From positions 38,757,348-38,821,347 of the forward strand of contig JAVIAB010000025.1 in the NCBI GenBank assembly GCA_032433765.1: a stretch of 64,000 nt of DNA, given 5' to 3'. Of the stretch, positions 1 through 10,831 are shown in pieces (within the stretch, counting starts at the first letter, position 1; the number at the start of each line of letters is the position of its first letter). The notes below the pieces were generated by a model. That model searched no databases. It was not told the origin of the DNA and saw only the letters and a list, made by a program, of their open reading frames with translations. The position numbers were made by a program, and so were the translations under genes. The DNA comes from Megaustenia siamemsis. Its lineage: Eukaryota; Mollusca; Gastropoda; Stylommatophora; Ariophantidae.

Positions 1-165
1 TCCACTAGCCTTGGCGTCATGTGGTCAAATTTCCAACCATAAACCTAATCTAAGCCAGGAAATGATGACTGCCTCCAATTCCTGTCTCTCTTCTTGGGTA
101 AACACACATCTATGTAGCTAAAGTTGAAAGAAAATATTATTTTCCCACCTCCAAATGAAACAATT
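1..165 (+). repeat. Dispersed repeat family D, copy 1
   Basis: The stretch with AGCCAGGAAATGATGACTGC and AACACACATCTATGTAGCTAAAG is closely similar in order to 23070-23260, and to the reverse complement of 3855-4065. It has no reading frame and no recognised terminus. Its right end runs directly into the 31-bp minisatellite at 166. Nature unknown: perhaps a non-autonomous transposon or a LINE untranslated region. Confidence 0.55.
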
Positions 166-1310
166 AGTGTTCATGATTTTGACACCTTATATCATTCCTT
201 ATTAATATCATTGACACTTATCTGTCATACTTATTAATATCATTGACACCTTATATCATCATTATTAGTATCATTGACACCTTATATCATCATTATTAAT
301 ATCATTGACTCCTTATATCGTCATTATTAATATCATTGACACTTATCTGTCATACTTATTAATATCATTGACACTTTATATCATCATTATTAATATCATT
401 GACTCCTTATATCATTATTATTAATATCATTGACACCTTATATCATCATTATTAATATCATTGACTCCTTATATCATCATTATTAATATCACTGACTCCT
501 TATATCATCATTATTAATATCATTGACTCCTTATATCATCATTATTAATATCATTGACTTCTTATATCATCATTATTAATATCATTGACACCTTATATCA
601 TCATCATTATTAATATCATTGACACCTTATATCATCATTATTAATATCATTGACACCTTATATCATCATTATTAATATCATTGACACCTTATATCATCAT
701 TATTAATATCATTGACTCCTTATATCATCATTATTAATATCATTGACACCTTATATCATCATTATTAATATCATTGACACCTTATATCATCATTATTAAT
801 ATCATTGACACCTTATATCATCATTATTATTAATATCATTGACACCTTATATCATCATTATTAATATCATTGACACATTATACCATCATTATTAATATCA
901 TTGACACCTTATATCATCATTATTAATATCATTGACACCTTATATCATCATCATTATTAATATCATTGACACTTATCTGTCATACTTATTAATAACATTG
1001 ACACCTTATATCATCATCATTATTAATATCATTGACACCTTATATCATCATTATTAATATCATTGACGCTTATCTGTCATATTTATTTATTAATATCATT
1101 GACACCTTATATCATCATCATTAATATCATTGACACCTTATATCATCATCATTATTAATATCATTGACTCTTATTTGTCATACTTATTAATATCATTGAC
1201 ACCTTATATCATCATTATTAATATCATTGACGCCATATATCATCATTATAAATATCATTGACACATTATATCATCATTATTAATATCATTGACACCTACC
1301 TGTTATCCTT
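166..1310. repeat. 31-bp AT-rich minisatellite
   Basis: About 35 units with a 31-bp period, built around TATCATTGACACCTTATATC and CATTATTAA. Units vary by CTCC/CACC and by inserted ATC or ATT triplets; some carry an ACACTTATCTGTCATACTTA variant block. The last units decay near 1290-1350. The array lies in the intron before the first exon seen. Confidence 0.9.
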
Positions 1311-1433
1311 TTTGATATTATTGACTCACCTTTATCTGTAGTCCTAATTGATGTCAGTTTGTACTTTAAATGTTGACAATTTTTATCATCTGAAAAGTGG
1401 CATTGATTTGTTGTTTTCGTGATATCACTGCAG

Positions 1434-1541
1434 GCCGCACTTCTGCTAACAAATTTGACATCACAAACTATGCCTAGCGGTGACCTAGAAACAAGACCCG
1501 GGACATGGCAAGGCCCTCTTGTCACGGACAGTGATTATCAG
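1434..1541 (+). CDS. RTTN: Rotatin-like exon 1 of the window
   Basis: This internal exon of 108 nt is in phase 0 at both ends. The acceptor is TCACTGCAG|GCC and the donor is CAG|GTATGG at 1542. It encodes 36 residues: a hydrophobic helix starting AALLLTNLTSQ, then a linker with the run TWQGPLVTDSDYQ. The TWQGP tract with acidic residues after it is the best match to vertebrate rotatin that I can recognise, where a similar helix (REAAFILQNL) precedes TWQGP. A (CCTA)n microsatellite starts about 60 bp after the donor. A longer reading through 1419-1814 exists only because that microsatellite has no stops in this frame. Confidence 0.78.
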
Positions 1542-1596
1542 GTATGGGTAATTTCATTTGGACAGCAATTCCTAACGTTTGGGAAGTGGTACGTAC

Positions 1597-1870
1597 CTAC
1601 CAACCTACCTACCTACCTACCTACCTACCTACCTACCTACCTACCTACCTACCTACCTACCTACCTACCTACCTACCTACCTACCTACCTACTTTCCTTC
1701 CTACCTACCTTCATTCCTATCTTCCTACCTACCTTCCTATCTTCTTTCCTACCTATCTACCTTCCTATCTTCTTACCTACTTACCTACCTATTTTTCTAC
1801 CTGCCTTACATTAACTCACCTCATCTCACCATACCTACCTTACATTACCTTACCCCATTCCACCCCACCT
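1597..1870. repeat. (CCTA)n microsatellite
   Basis: A pure CCTA tetranucleotide run from about 1602 to 1693, then degenerate TTCC/CCTA/CTTA mixtures to about 1870. It is open in several frames, giving spurious Tyr-Leu-Pro-Thr proteins. It lies at the start of intron 1. Confidence 0.95.
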
Positions 1871-2197
1871 AGCTGAAGACGTCACATAGAGTTGAAATTC
1901 CAACCTCTACATGTCAACATATACTGTACCAGGAGCTGCCCACCTCAGCCCTACTTACTAGCACAAGAAATTCTAGAGCCAGTTTTTGTGGCTTTTAATC
2001 TATTGACATATCCACAATTATTTCAACATAAACTTTGTCATTCTGTTATTTCATCTATTTTCTTGATTTCCTGAGCAAATTGTCTGGACAAGTTACAAGT
2101 TTTAGACCAGTTTTCATTTATTTTCTTGCTGTTATTTCATATTTTAAAAAATTGTGCTAAAGGCTGTTCTAATGTGAGTTAAACTGCATGATATGGG
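1871..2197. other. Intron 1 sequence, nothing recognised
   Basis: AT-rich sequence between the microsatellite and the LINE. No repeat unit, long frame or motif seen. Confidence 0.6.
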
Positions 2198-3671
2198 ATG
2201 TGTTTTTAGAAACAGTCTGGTGTGTGTGAAAACTAGACCAGGGGCAGATTGCAATAGTGATCATGTACCAGTTATGGGAAAGCTTAGAGTAAAATTAAAA
2301 ACAACAAAACGAGCATCAGTTAACATCAAGTTAAATTTATGTTTACTCAAATCAGACAAGAAGCTGCAAAACAAATATGAAATCAAAATTCAAAACTGGT
2401 ACAATGCAATAGAGAAGATACAAAGCATTGATGAACAGTGGGAAATACTAAAAGAATCAATGCAACAAACATCAAAAGAGTTCATACCACCAGTGAGGAC
2501 AAATTCAAGATAGAAATGGATGACAGATGACATTTTGCAGCTAATGGATACAAGAGGAAGAAATAAAGATGAGTATAATAGATTAAATAAAGAAATTGTA
2601 ATAAAATGCAATGAAGCAAAAGAAGCATGGCTAAAAGAGAGATGCAAAGAGATTGAAATGCAACAAAAAGGAGATGCTAAAGCTATATACAAACAAATTG
2701 AGGAATTAACAGGAAGAAAAACGCAATCAAAAACTGGATGTTTAAGATCAAAGAAAGGAGAACTGTTGATTGATCAAGAAAACATAAGGGAACGATGGAC
2801 AGAATACATTAAAGACCTTTATAATGATGAGCGAACGGAAGTAAATATTAAGGATAATGGAGAAGGGCCAGAAATACTCAGAGAAGAAGTGGAAGACACC
2901 TTGCGCAATATGAAAGCAGGCAAAGCTCCTGGACCAGATAATATAACTAAAGAAGAGATTGAAGCCATGGGTGATTTTGGAATAGAAATAATAACAAAAA
3001 TATTGAATGATATATACAACAGCGGATATATACCAGACGACATGCTCAAATCAATATCCATATCCCTACCAAAGAAATCAGGTGCGATTGAATGCAATGA
3101 TCATCGCACAATAAGCCTTATGAGTCAGATGACTAAGATATTACTAACCATGTGAAGAGTGCGAAACAAAATCAGTCCAGAAATTAGCGATGAACAGTGT
3201 GGTTTTGTTGGAGGTAAAGGAACGAACAATGCCATATATATATCATAAGATCTTTAGTAGAAAGAGCCATAGAGGTGAAAACAGATCTATACCTATGTTT
3301 CATAAATTACACCAAGGCATTTGACAAAGTAAAGCACCAAGAAATAATCAAAATTTTAGAAAGCATAAACGTATACAGCAAAGATCTAAGAATAATAAAG
3401 AACATGTACTGCCAACAAACAGCGGCCATAAGAACTGGAAATCAATTGGGAATGTTTCAAGAAATAAAACAGAGTGTTAGACAAGGTTGTGTGCTGTCAC
3501 CAGATGTGTTTAATATATTTATAGTGAGATTATATTAAGATCCATAAGGGCATGCCTGGAATAACAATTGGAGGTCATAATATAAATAATCTAAGGTATG
3601 CTGATGATACAGTCTTAATCGCTAAGAGTGAAAATGAGTTACAAGAAATGTTGGACATTATAGTGAAAGAA
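2198..3671 (+). mobile_element. Decayed RTE/BovB-like LINE, EN end and RT
   Basis: A degraded ORF2-type reading. It starts in the last part of an APE-type endonuclease (GADCNSDHVPVMGKLR, with the conserved SDH). A lysine-rich spacer and the reverse transcriptase follow: KAGKAPGPDNITKEEI, HRTISLMSQMTKILL, EQCGFVGGKGTNNAI, CFINYTKAFDKVKH, QGCVLSPDVFNIF, and the catalytic YADD at 3597-3608. The frame is broken by stops at 2511 and 3153 and by two frameshifts (near 3245 and 3540), so it is dead. The 5' end is truncated inside the endonuclease. Motif style fits the RTE/BovB-like group; the exact clade is uncertain. Confidence 0.85.
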
Positions 3672-4627
3672 ACAGTCACACGATTGGAGTCTGGAGAAAA
3701 TGTGAGTGAGGGAGGCAGTCGAGCGCAACCTGGCGTATAACAGTGGAGACATAGATGGGTAGTGTGGACAAGATGTGGGGCTCCCTACAATAGATGGTTA
3801 TGGGAACTTGAGAGAGAAGAACCGAAGCTAAATGAAGCAGATCCCAAATGTATCTTCTGTTTTAAAACCCTAGATTATTATGTCAATCTGTGACTCACAT
3901 GTTTACGATACTGTAGTAATAATTACTACCACTTTATTGTAACATTAGAAACTCTAAAAATAGTATTTGCTTTGAACTTTTGACACACAGCTGTGTGTCT
4001 ACACTAGGAGAGACATGGGGACTCAGATTTCCTGTCTCAGGTTGAATTATGACCTCAATTTGATTGCATGGGTTGGACGTGTTACACTGTCTATTGTTAT
4101 GTCACCGTAAGTCCATCAGTATGTTTGACTACCTCATAGTGTTATTTGCTGCATTTTCTGAGTTACAAAGTATTGTTTGATGACAGCTGAAAAGTGAGGA
4201 CATTTCCCTTATCACAACAGGGAAAAAAATGAAAAACAACAAATTTCTTGAAAATTGTCAATTTTTTTTCCACATTACATGAGATTGTATGCTCATGAAA
4301 TGGGAAGTATTTACATCAAATAACAAAGGAAAGAAATCCAGCACTCAAGTTTTTTAAAACGCAACAGAAGAGATTTCAGAGATAAAATTGTTCCTGGTTT
4401 TAAGAATCAATCTACATATTTATATAACACATAATATGTTATATGTGAATTTTTAGATAACTGAACAAGGTGTTAGATTTCACCATTTGACCAAGATGAT
4501 AAAAGACATGTAAAAAGAATATTATTTGATAACGGTGTACACTAATCAAATTAAGAGTGACGCACTGTGCGGTGAAACGTACGGAAAGAGTTAAGAATCT
4601 GTAATTTGATGCAGTAATTTTTACTAT
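3672..4627. other. Foreign segment splitting the LINE
   Basis: About 950 bp separate the LINE palm domain from its C-terminal part and replace roughly 30 expected codons. It contains an antisense copy of dispersed repeat D (about 3855-4065) and otherwise AT-rich sequence with no frame or obvious terminal inverted repeats. It is either a nested insertion with loss of target, or two LINE fragments brought together. Confidence 0.6.
3855..4065 (-). repeat. Dispersed repeat family D, antisense copy
   Basis: Read on the minus strand it contains CAGGAAATCTGAGTCCCCAT, ACACACAGCTGTGTGTCAAA, and GTAGTAATTATTACTACAG, then AACATGTGAGTCACAGATTG. These match in order the plus-strand copies at 1-165 and 23070-23260. 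Confidence 0.55.
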
Positions 4628-5250
4628 CAAAATTGAAGGAATAGACCTGGAGACAGTTCAGAACTATAACTACCTTGGACATACTATAACCAGTGATGGA
4701 AAATGTACAACTGAAATAAACAAAAGAATAGGAATGGCAAAAAGTAATTTTAATGTCATGAAGAACATACTAACATCAAAACAAATAACACCAGAGCTAA
4801 AACTAAGATTAGCAAAATGTTACATCTTCTCAATATTCCTATATGGTGCTGAAACATGGACATTAGACAAGAAAACAGAACAGAGAATTGAAGCCTTTGA
4901 AATGTGGATATATAGAAGAATAGGTAGAATTGGATGGAAGGAAAAGAAAACAAACGACGAAGTCTTAAAACAACTAAAAATGAAAAGTGAACTTCTGAAC
5001 ACAATTAGAACAAGACAAATGCGGTTCTTAGGCCATGTTAAAAGACACAACAGCCTACTGAAAGTGATCCTGGAGGGGAAAATACAAGGTAAAAGAGGCA
5101 GAGGCAGACCAAGATTAACATGGACGAGTAACATCAAAAGATGGACAAATCAACCGATGACAACCTGCACCATCAAAGCAAGAGATAGAGCAAAATGGCG
5201 CTCCATGGTAGCCAACCTTCGTTGCGGAGACGGCACTCAATGATGATGAA
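4628..5250 (+). mobile_element. LINE C-terminal domain and 3' end
   Basis: An open frame from IEGIDLETVQNYNYLGHTIT through KCYIFSIFLYGAETWTLDKK, MWIYRRIGRIGWKEKK, MRFLGHVKRH and GKRGRGRPRLTWTSNIKRW to a stop at 5241-5243. This is the usual region after the RT domain in RTE-like LINEs (YLG, LYGAETW, RGRPR signatures). The 3' end is a short TGATGATGA tract, as in other copies in this window. It is probably the tail of the element that starts at 2198. The end is only 60 bp from exon 2. Confidence 0.85.
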
Positions 5251-5308
5251 TTTTTACTGCCCTATCGTAATCTAATCATGTTTTTTTTTAATTGTCACCT
5301 GGCCACAG

Positions 5309-5486
5309 GTAATGCTCGTGGGTGTGAATGCCCTAGTGGCTTTGCTAGACCACACAAACTTCTACGCCAGTGTGGCTGACATTTTGGCCTCTCTACACAC
5401 CTCTGCCCTCATTCACCCGATATTGGTGACTACAGAAATACCACTTCTTGCGGACGCTTCTGTTGGCTCTACCAATACCTTCACTG
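5309..5486 (+). CDS. RTTN: Rotatin-like exon 2 of the window
   Basis: An internal exon of 178 nt that enters in phase 0 and leaves with one base (G). The acceptor CTGGCCACAG|GTAATG follows a T-rich tract, and the donor is ACTG|GTAAGT at 5487. The product begins VMLVGVNALVALLDHTNFY, a typical solenoid helix. It aligns with vertebrate rotatin just after TWQGP, where LIG..ALQALL..C.FY stands. Two more helices follow, then a Ser/Thr-rich linker (ADASVGSTNTFT). The exon lies 60 bp downstream of a decayed LINE, so the retroelement sits deep in intron 1 close to the acceptor. Confidence 0.8.
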
Positions 5487-5621
5487 GTAAGTGACTTATT
5501 ATTTGTATATATTCACTTTTAATAATAATAAGATTGTTGAATAAGTATGAAATAATTTGTATTCATTTGACAAGTATTTTATTTCTGGACTTGTAGTAAG
5601 AATAAAACTGTTGAGTAAAAA

Positions 5622-6066
5622 GGCTCCTGGAGGTTGGATGGTCTAGGGGTATGACATCTGTCTCAGGACAGGAAGGACCTAGGTTCAAAGCCCACCTGAA
5701 GCGGTGGTGATTTCTCAAAAATAGGAAAAATGAATCCGTGGTTTCTTGATGATGTTACCATCCCCTTGATCTCTTGTGTAGTGAGATCCGATGTCTAGCC
5801 CTCTCGGATAACGGCAATAAACAATAACTCCAGTGTGCACATATTAAAGATCCCTTAGAAGTTAAAATTGAAAAGAGTAGGCTATAAATATGGCAGCTGC
5901 CCAGGCAAAACTGTCAGCAAAAACCTACCCACACTGTGGATTCCAAGCTGAGCTACGGAGTTCGTGCACAGGGGCCAGGATTCTCCTCAGAGATTCGTGA
6001 GGGGAATATCAGAGCACTTATGGATTTGTCCAGTGTGCAGTGATGATGATGCTAACAACAAAAAAG
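5622..6066 (+). mobile_element. tRNA-derived SINE, family A
   Basis: The head near 5631-5700 has a polymerase III A-box-like TGGTCTAGGGGT and a B-box-like AGGTTCAAAGCCC, about 40 bp apart, but no full cloverleaf. A unique body follows, with AAACTGTCAGCAAAAACC and TCCTCAGAGATTCGTGAGG, ending in a GATGATGATG-like tail and an A-rich stretch. A second, antisense copy of the head lies at 9918-9986. Confidence 0.6.
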
Positions 6067-6085
6067 TATCCCTCCCCTGCCCTGC

Positions 6086-6330
6086 TAGGTGTACGGGGAA
6101 TATGGTGTTAGTGACCAGATTTTTCTAAGACCACAGAATATTTTTGGGTGGTGTCGATATCATGCCAGGCCATCTTTACTTCCAAGAAAATTCTCAGGTA
6201 TTTTTTTCGGGGACCGACAAAGTTCCGCAGTTCACCCAGCATCTAAAAACTGGTACCTGAGAATCTTCTTGGAAGTAGGTTTTAGAGGCTAGGTGAACTG
6301 TGGAACTTTGTCGGTCCCTGAAAAAAATAA
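6086..6330 (-). mobile_element. Rearranged antisense SINE-B fragment with inverted repeats
   Basis: GGGAATATGGTGTTAGTGAC and the following 90 bp match, in reverse orientation, the 3' body of SINE-B at 23690-23800. From 6178 on there are two interleaved pairs of inverted repeats: 6178-6200 with 6254-6276, and 6201-6236 with 6292-6327. The short reading frames here have no support. Confidence 0.55.
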
Positions 6331-6479
6331 CCCACCACTTTTGGGAATTGAAATCAAACCCTTCAAGCTGTTGAGTAGCTCCTGAGGGCCCACTGGTGGA
6401 GAGAGAAAAGAATAGAGTCACTGTTACCACCTGCCTGCAAGTTTTGGATCTTCGTGGTCGTCAGTAGAAACTTTACCAA

Positions 6480-7845
6480 GAACCTCAGACAAACTTTAGT
6501 GGACGTTATCAAGTGTATATGTTAGTCGTGGGTTATATCTTGGTGGTTGTCTGTGCTAACCATGGCTCATATCTTTGTGTGTGTATGTGATAGTCATGGT
6601 TTGTATCTTGGTGGGTGTCTGTGATACCCATGGCTCAATTCTCAGTGTATATCCATGCTAGTCGTAAATCATATCTTAGTGGGAGTCTGTGATAGCCATG
6701 GCTGATGTCTTGGTGGGTGTCTGTGATACCCATGGCTCAATTCTCAGTGTATATCCATGCTAGTCATAAATTATATCTTAGTGGGAGTCTGTGATAGCCA
6801 TGGCTGATATCTTGTTGGGTGTATGTGCTGGCCATGGCTCATATCTTGGTGTGTGTCTGTGCTGGCTACGGTTCATATCTTGGTGTATTTCCATGCTAGT
6901 CATGGCTCATATCTTAATGTGTTTCAGTGCTAGTCATGGTTCATATCTTGGTGTGTTTCCGTGAAGCCATGGCTCATATCTTAGTGTGTTTCTGTGCTAG
7001 CCATGGCTCATATCTTAGCTTGTGTGTGTGTGTGTGCTAGCCATGGCTCATATCTTGGTGTGTGTCATGTTAGTCATATCTCATATCTTGGTGTGTGTCC
7101 GTGTTACCATATCTCATATCTTTGTGTGTATCTGTGTTTAATCATATCTCATATCTTAATGTGTATCTGTGTTAGTCATGTGTCATATCTTTGTGCGTGC
7201 ATGTCTGTGTTACTCATATTTCATATCTTTGTGTGCATGTCTATGTTAGTCATATCTCATATCTTTGTGTGCATGTCTATGTTAGTCACATCTCATATCC
7301 TTGTATGCATGTCTATGTTAGTAACATATCATACCTTTGTGTGTGCATGTCTATGTTAGTCATGTCTCATATATTTGTGTGTATGTCCATGCTAGTCACA
7401 TCTCATATCTTAATGTGTGTCTGTCTATATTAGTCATATCTCATATCTTTGTATGTTTATGTCTCATATCTTTGTGTGTTTGTGTTTAGTCATATTTCAT
7501 ATCTTTGTGTGTGCATGTCTATGTTAGTCACATCTCCTATCTTTGTGAGTGCATGTTTATGTTAGTCATGTCTCATATCTTTGTGTGTGCATGACTGTGT
7601 TTATTCATATCTCATATCTTAGTGTGTGTGTCTGTGTTAGTCATATCTCATATTTTAGAGTGTGTCTGTGTTAGTCACATCTCATATCTTATTGTGTGTG
7701 TGTGTGCCTGTGTTAGTCATATCTCATATTTTTTGGTGTGTGTCAGTGTTAGTCATGCCTCATATTGTTGTGTGCATGTCAATGTTAGTCACATCTCATA
7801 TCTTTGTGTGTGTGTGCATGTCTGTGTTAGTCACCTCTAGTGACT
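6480..7845. repeat. 36-bp minisatellite, GT-rich
   Basis: A diverged array with units such as CTATGTTAGTCATATCTCAT followed by ATCTTTGTGTGCATGT (period 36 near 7240-7320). Early units (6500-7000) are more diverged and contain GCCATGGCTCATATCTT. The units are open in several frames, giving meaningless Cys/His/Val-rich peptides. It fills the middle of intron 2. Confidence 0.9.
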
Positions 7846-8485
7846 TGGGCAGATGGTGCTCGTAAACCTGGAAGGGCTGACCATCTAAGAGCAGAATCCC
7901 CCTAAAGAAAAGACAATCTGCTGCCTTGCAGGAAGATTGGGGACAATCAAAGGCTAAGGAAAGCAAACCTGAATAAAATGCTGGCTGAAATTCGATGCAC
8001 TGGGCCACAGGCGCAGAGCACAGTGCAACACTTTAACAGGTATTCAATCAGAGTGGTTCTAACAGACTCTAATTATGATGTTCTGTCTGTGGGGTCGATC
8101 AATTCACTTAAACAGGCAGCTGTCTTCATGTGAGAGTCTGGAATCCTACTCTGATTGAATCTTGATCGCAAAGAGAGAGAGAGTTACTTATCACAAATGT
8201 CGTAAGAGGTAACTAAGGAGGTTTGGAATTGTCACCTATGCAGTTAGGTAGGACGTGTACGGAGCGACCAAGTCGATGAAATTTAGCAATGCATTTTGGG
8301 AAATGCTGTGACAAGTGGTGGAGCAAATATGGGAAGTTGCAGACTTTATTGGAACTGGTTCCGTGTTTAGGATAGGACAGAATGTTGAGTTATGTTGAAT
8401 AATTTGTGTGTTTTAAAACTTGTTTTATTTGTGGATTTGTAACAATAGCACAACTTGTCATTGCTTGATTCAACTTGTATCAGAA
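7846..8485. other. Intron 2 repeat-derived sequence with hairpin
   Basis: No exon is seen. An imperfect inverted repeat pairs 8043-8070 with 8133-8160 around a 62-bp loop. The right part (GAGAGTC..GAATCC..TCTGA..TGATCGCA) recurs at about 20255-20283, so it belongs to a dispersed element. AAATGTCGTAAGAGGTAACT near 8197 resembles TGCAAGAGGCGACTAAAG at 10264, probably a LINE untranslated region. Confidence 0.5.
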
Positions 8486-8489
8486 AGTT

Positions 8490-9256
8490 TGAAGCAGACT
8501 CCACTCTGAGGAGGAAAGAGATGTGATATACAGAATCCACTTTGAGGTGGAAAGAGATGTGATATACAGACTCCACTTTGAGGTGGAAAGAGATGTGATA
8601 TACAGACTCCACTATGAGGAGGTAACAGAAGTGATATGCAGACTCCACTATGAGGAGGTGACAAGTGATATACAGACTCCACTATGAGGAGGTGACAAGT
8701 GATATACAGACTCCACTGTGAGGAGGTGACAGAAGTGATATACAGACTCCACTATGAGGAGGTGACAAGTGATATACAGACTCCACTACGAGGAGGTGAC
8801 AGAAGTGATACACAGACTTCACTATGAGGAGGTGACAGAAGTGATATATAGACTCCACTATAAGGAGGTGACAAGTGATATACAGACTCCACTATGAGGA
8901 GGTGACAAGTGATATACAGACTCCACTATGAGGAGGTGACAAGTGATATACAGACTCCACTATGAGGAGGTGACAAGTGATATACAGACTCCACTTTTAG
9001 GAGGTGACAGATGTGGTATACGGACTCCACTATGAGGAGGTGACATAAGTGACATACAGACTCCACTATGAGGAGGTGACAGAAATGATATACAGACTCC
9101 ACTATGAGGAGGTGACAGATGTGATATACAGACTCCACTATGAGGAGATAACAGAAGTGATATACAGACTCCACAATGAGGAGGTAACAGAAGTGATATG
9201 ATATACAGACTCCACTTTAAGGAGGTGGCAGAAGTGGTATACAGACTCCACTTTAG
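8490..9256. repeat. 34-36-bp minisatellite
   Basis: About 22 units built on GATATACAGACTCCACTATG and AGGAGGTGACAAGT. The period is 34 bp, or 36-37 bp when the end is ACAGAAGT. First and last units are most diverged (AGGTGGAAAGAGATGTG variants). It ends 87 bp before exon 3. Confidence 0.93.
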
Positions 9257-9342
9257 CTGACCAGTGATGGAGGATACATTAACATAGTTGTGACCCATTT
9301 TTTTTTAAAGTAAGAAGTGAGACACTCTTTTAATTATTTCAG

Positions 9343-9441
9343 AGAGCAGTGGGTTGGACAGGACTGGGCAGACACTGTTGACCTCCCTGTCCAGCATGTC
9401 AACCAATCCAGCTTCAGGTCAGGCGACCAGGTCAAAGGTCA
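9343..9441 (+). CDS. RTTN: Rotatin-like exon 3 of the window
   Basis: An internal exon of 99 nt in phase 1 at both ends. The acceptor is TTAATTATTTCAG|AG. With the G from exon 2 the first codon becomes GAG. The donor is placed at 9442 (GTCA|GTAAAC) because only that choice supplies the single base needed to complete AGT with exon 4. The closer consensus donor at 9438 (AAAG|GTCAGT) and the one at 9431 leave the wrong phase. The product is a low-complexity Ser/Thr/Gly/Gln linker with no predicted fold. The end is the least certain splice site of the model. Confidence 0.62.
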
Positions 9442-9760
9442 GTAAACACTTGAGTTTTAAATAGCCATAATTTTAATTAATGAGAAAAGAACCCCCATCA
9501 AACTAGGTTGATATATTTACACACACACATAAATAAATATTACTTTATGGTCCAATTTATTAAAACATTATCACAGAATATATTGCTCATTTTCTTAGTG
9601 TTTACCCGTTAAAAGTGGGCATGAATGCGTTGTATCAATAGTCTACGGCAAACCTGTGATATTTGCACTTTTAGGCCTGACACACTTGTCTTCAACATGA
9701 GTAGATTTGCTTAAAAATTTTTCCCTAGGGAGCGGCCATATTTTTTTTTTGGTGTACTCT
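9442..9760. other. Intron 3 start, nothing recognised
   Basis: AT-rich sequence with a short CA run near 9519. No frame or repeat family recognised. Confidence 0.6.
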
Positions 9761-9764
9761 TTTT

Positions 9765-9990
9765 TTTTACTTTTAACTGCCAAGTGTTCTTTGGGACCTC
9801 CTCACTGTCACCATTTTCTGAGAAAGCTAGACACTGGATCACTATCTGAAGACCAGGGGAGAGTGAAGCCATCATGTACAAGCCATGGATTTATTTTGGA
9901 AAAATTCTCACTGACCGTGGTGATGTTTGAACCTGTGACTTTCCTGTCCCGGGGCTGATGTCTTGCCTCTAAACCACCCAGCCCTCACTA
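9765..9990 (-). mobile_element. tRNA-derived SINE, family A, antisense copy
   Basis: On the minus strand the head reads GCTGGGTGGTTTAGAGGC (A-box-like) and CACAGGTTCAAACATCACC (B-box-like), with CCCGGGACAGGAA between, parallel to the copy at 5631. The body is diverged. Boundaries are approximate. Confidence 0.5.
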
Positions 9991-10194
9991 TGCATTTGAA
10001 ATATGGTAACTGTTCAACTACTTTGAAATTGATATATAGTTTGTCAAAATCTGTTGAAAATGACTAAAATTGCAGCTTAATTTGTACATACACCACTATG
10101 ATGAAAAAAAAATCACATAAAAATGTGATCAAAACCTGCTTGGTTGAAACTGTATAGAAAACAAAATTAGTTTTTGCTACTGGTGTTACTTATC

Positions 10195-10465
10195 TCCTGT
10201 GTGTTACTGGGGCCTCATTATGAGGGAAGTAAAGAATAGTGACACTGTGACCTTCCAGGTATGTTGCAAGAGGCGACTAAAGAGGTTGATCGATGGCTTG
10301 ACAAGCTGTCATTGTAAAAAGTATTGTTATGGAAACAGAGCCATAGGTTTTGGAAGCAGTGATCTCTGCAATATGTGCCTTTTTGGCACGCAAGGTTTCT
10401 GTTTTTTGAGATTGTGGTTCTGCCCTATGTGCCGTCTTCGGCTCAAAAGGACAATAGATAGATAG
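10195..10465 (+). mobile_element. LINE 3' untranslated end with (GATA)n tail
   Basis: The end TTCTGCCCTATGTGCCGTCT, TCGGCTCAAAAGGACAATAG, ATAGATAG matches the reverse complement of 10832-10880. This is therefore the 3' terminus of the same LINE family in the opposite direction. No coding part remains. Confidence 0.6.
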
Positions 10466-10499
10466 TTACTTATGCTCACTTACAACAAGTCAGCGATTG

Positions 10500-10826
10500 A
10501 AGTTAAAGGTCAAGTACGAGACTTGAATCAGCGTCTTAACATGCAAGTTTCCACCCATATGTGCTCGGCTGCCTATCCAGAAGTGAGACATCTGGATAGT
10601 GTCGCTTTAAGCATCAAAACTCATAATGCGAGATGACATTCCTCACCTTTCCCGAGTGCTACCCTGGTACCCATGTCTGCCAGCAGCTGGATCGACAGCG
10701 GGGGTATTTTTTTCCAACCACGAGAACATTTCACACTGCTTCCAGTGGGAACTGAACATGGATTGTCCAGACGTCGGTAGCTGTGTCTGGTGGTTTTCTC
10801 AACTAGACTACCCAGTCCCCCAATGG
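10500..10826 (-). mobile_element. tRNA-derived SINE, family C, antisense
   Basis: Reverse-complement match over the whole length to the copy at 22630-22965. Shared landmarks in order: a tRNA-like head with GTCTAGTTGAGAAAACCACC, CCATGTTCAGTTCCC (B-box-like), AAATACCCCCGCTGTCGATC, GGTGAGGAATGTCATCTCGC, TAAAGCGACACTATCCAGA, GGCAGCCGAGCACATATGGG and a TTTGACC-type end. About 325 bp, probably nearly full length. Confidence 0.72.
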
Positions 10827-10831
10827 AAGTT

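Noticed and set aside
1419..1876. Tyr-Leu-Pro-Thr-rich proteins
   Set aside because: They are readings of the (CCTA)n microsatellite, open in more than one frame. Only 1434-1541 is kept, as a spliced exon.
6994..7865. Cys/His-rich frames that could look like zinc-binding repeats
   Set aside because: They are translations of the 36-bp minisatellite, open in overlapping frames, without regular Cys-His spacing.
9431..9441. Exon 3 donors at 9431 or 9438
   Set aside because: Both leave a phase that does not fit exon 4. The donor at 9442 is weaker in consensus but keeps the frame.
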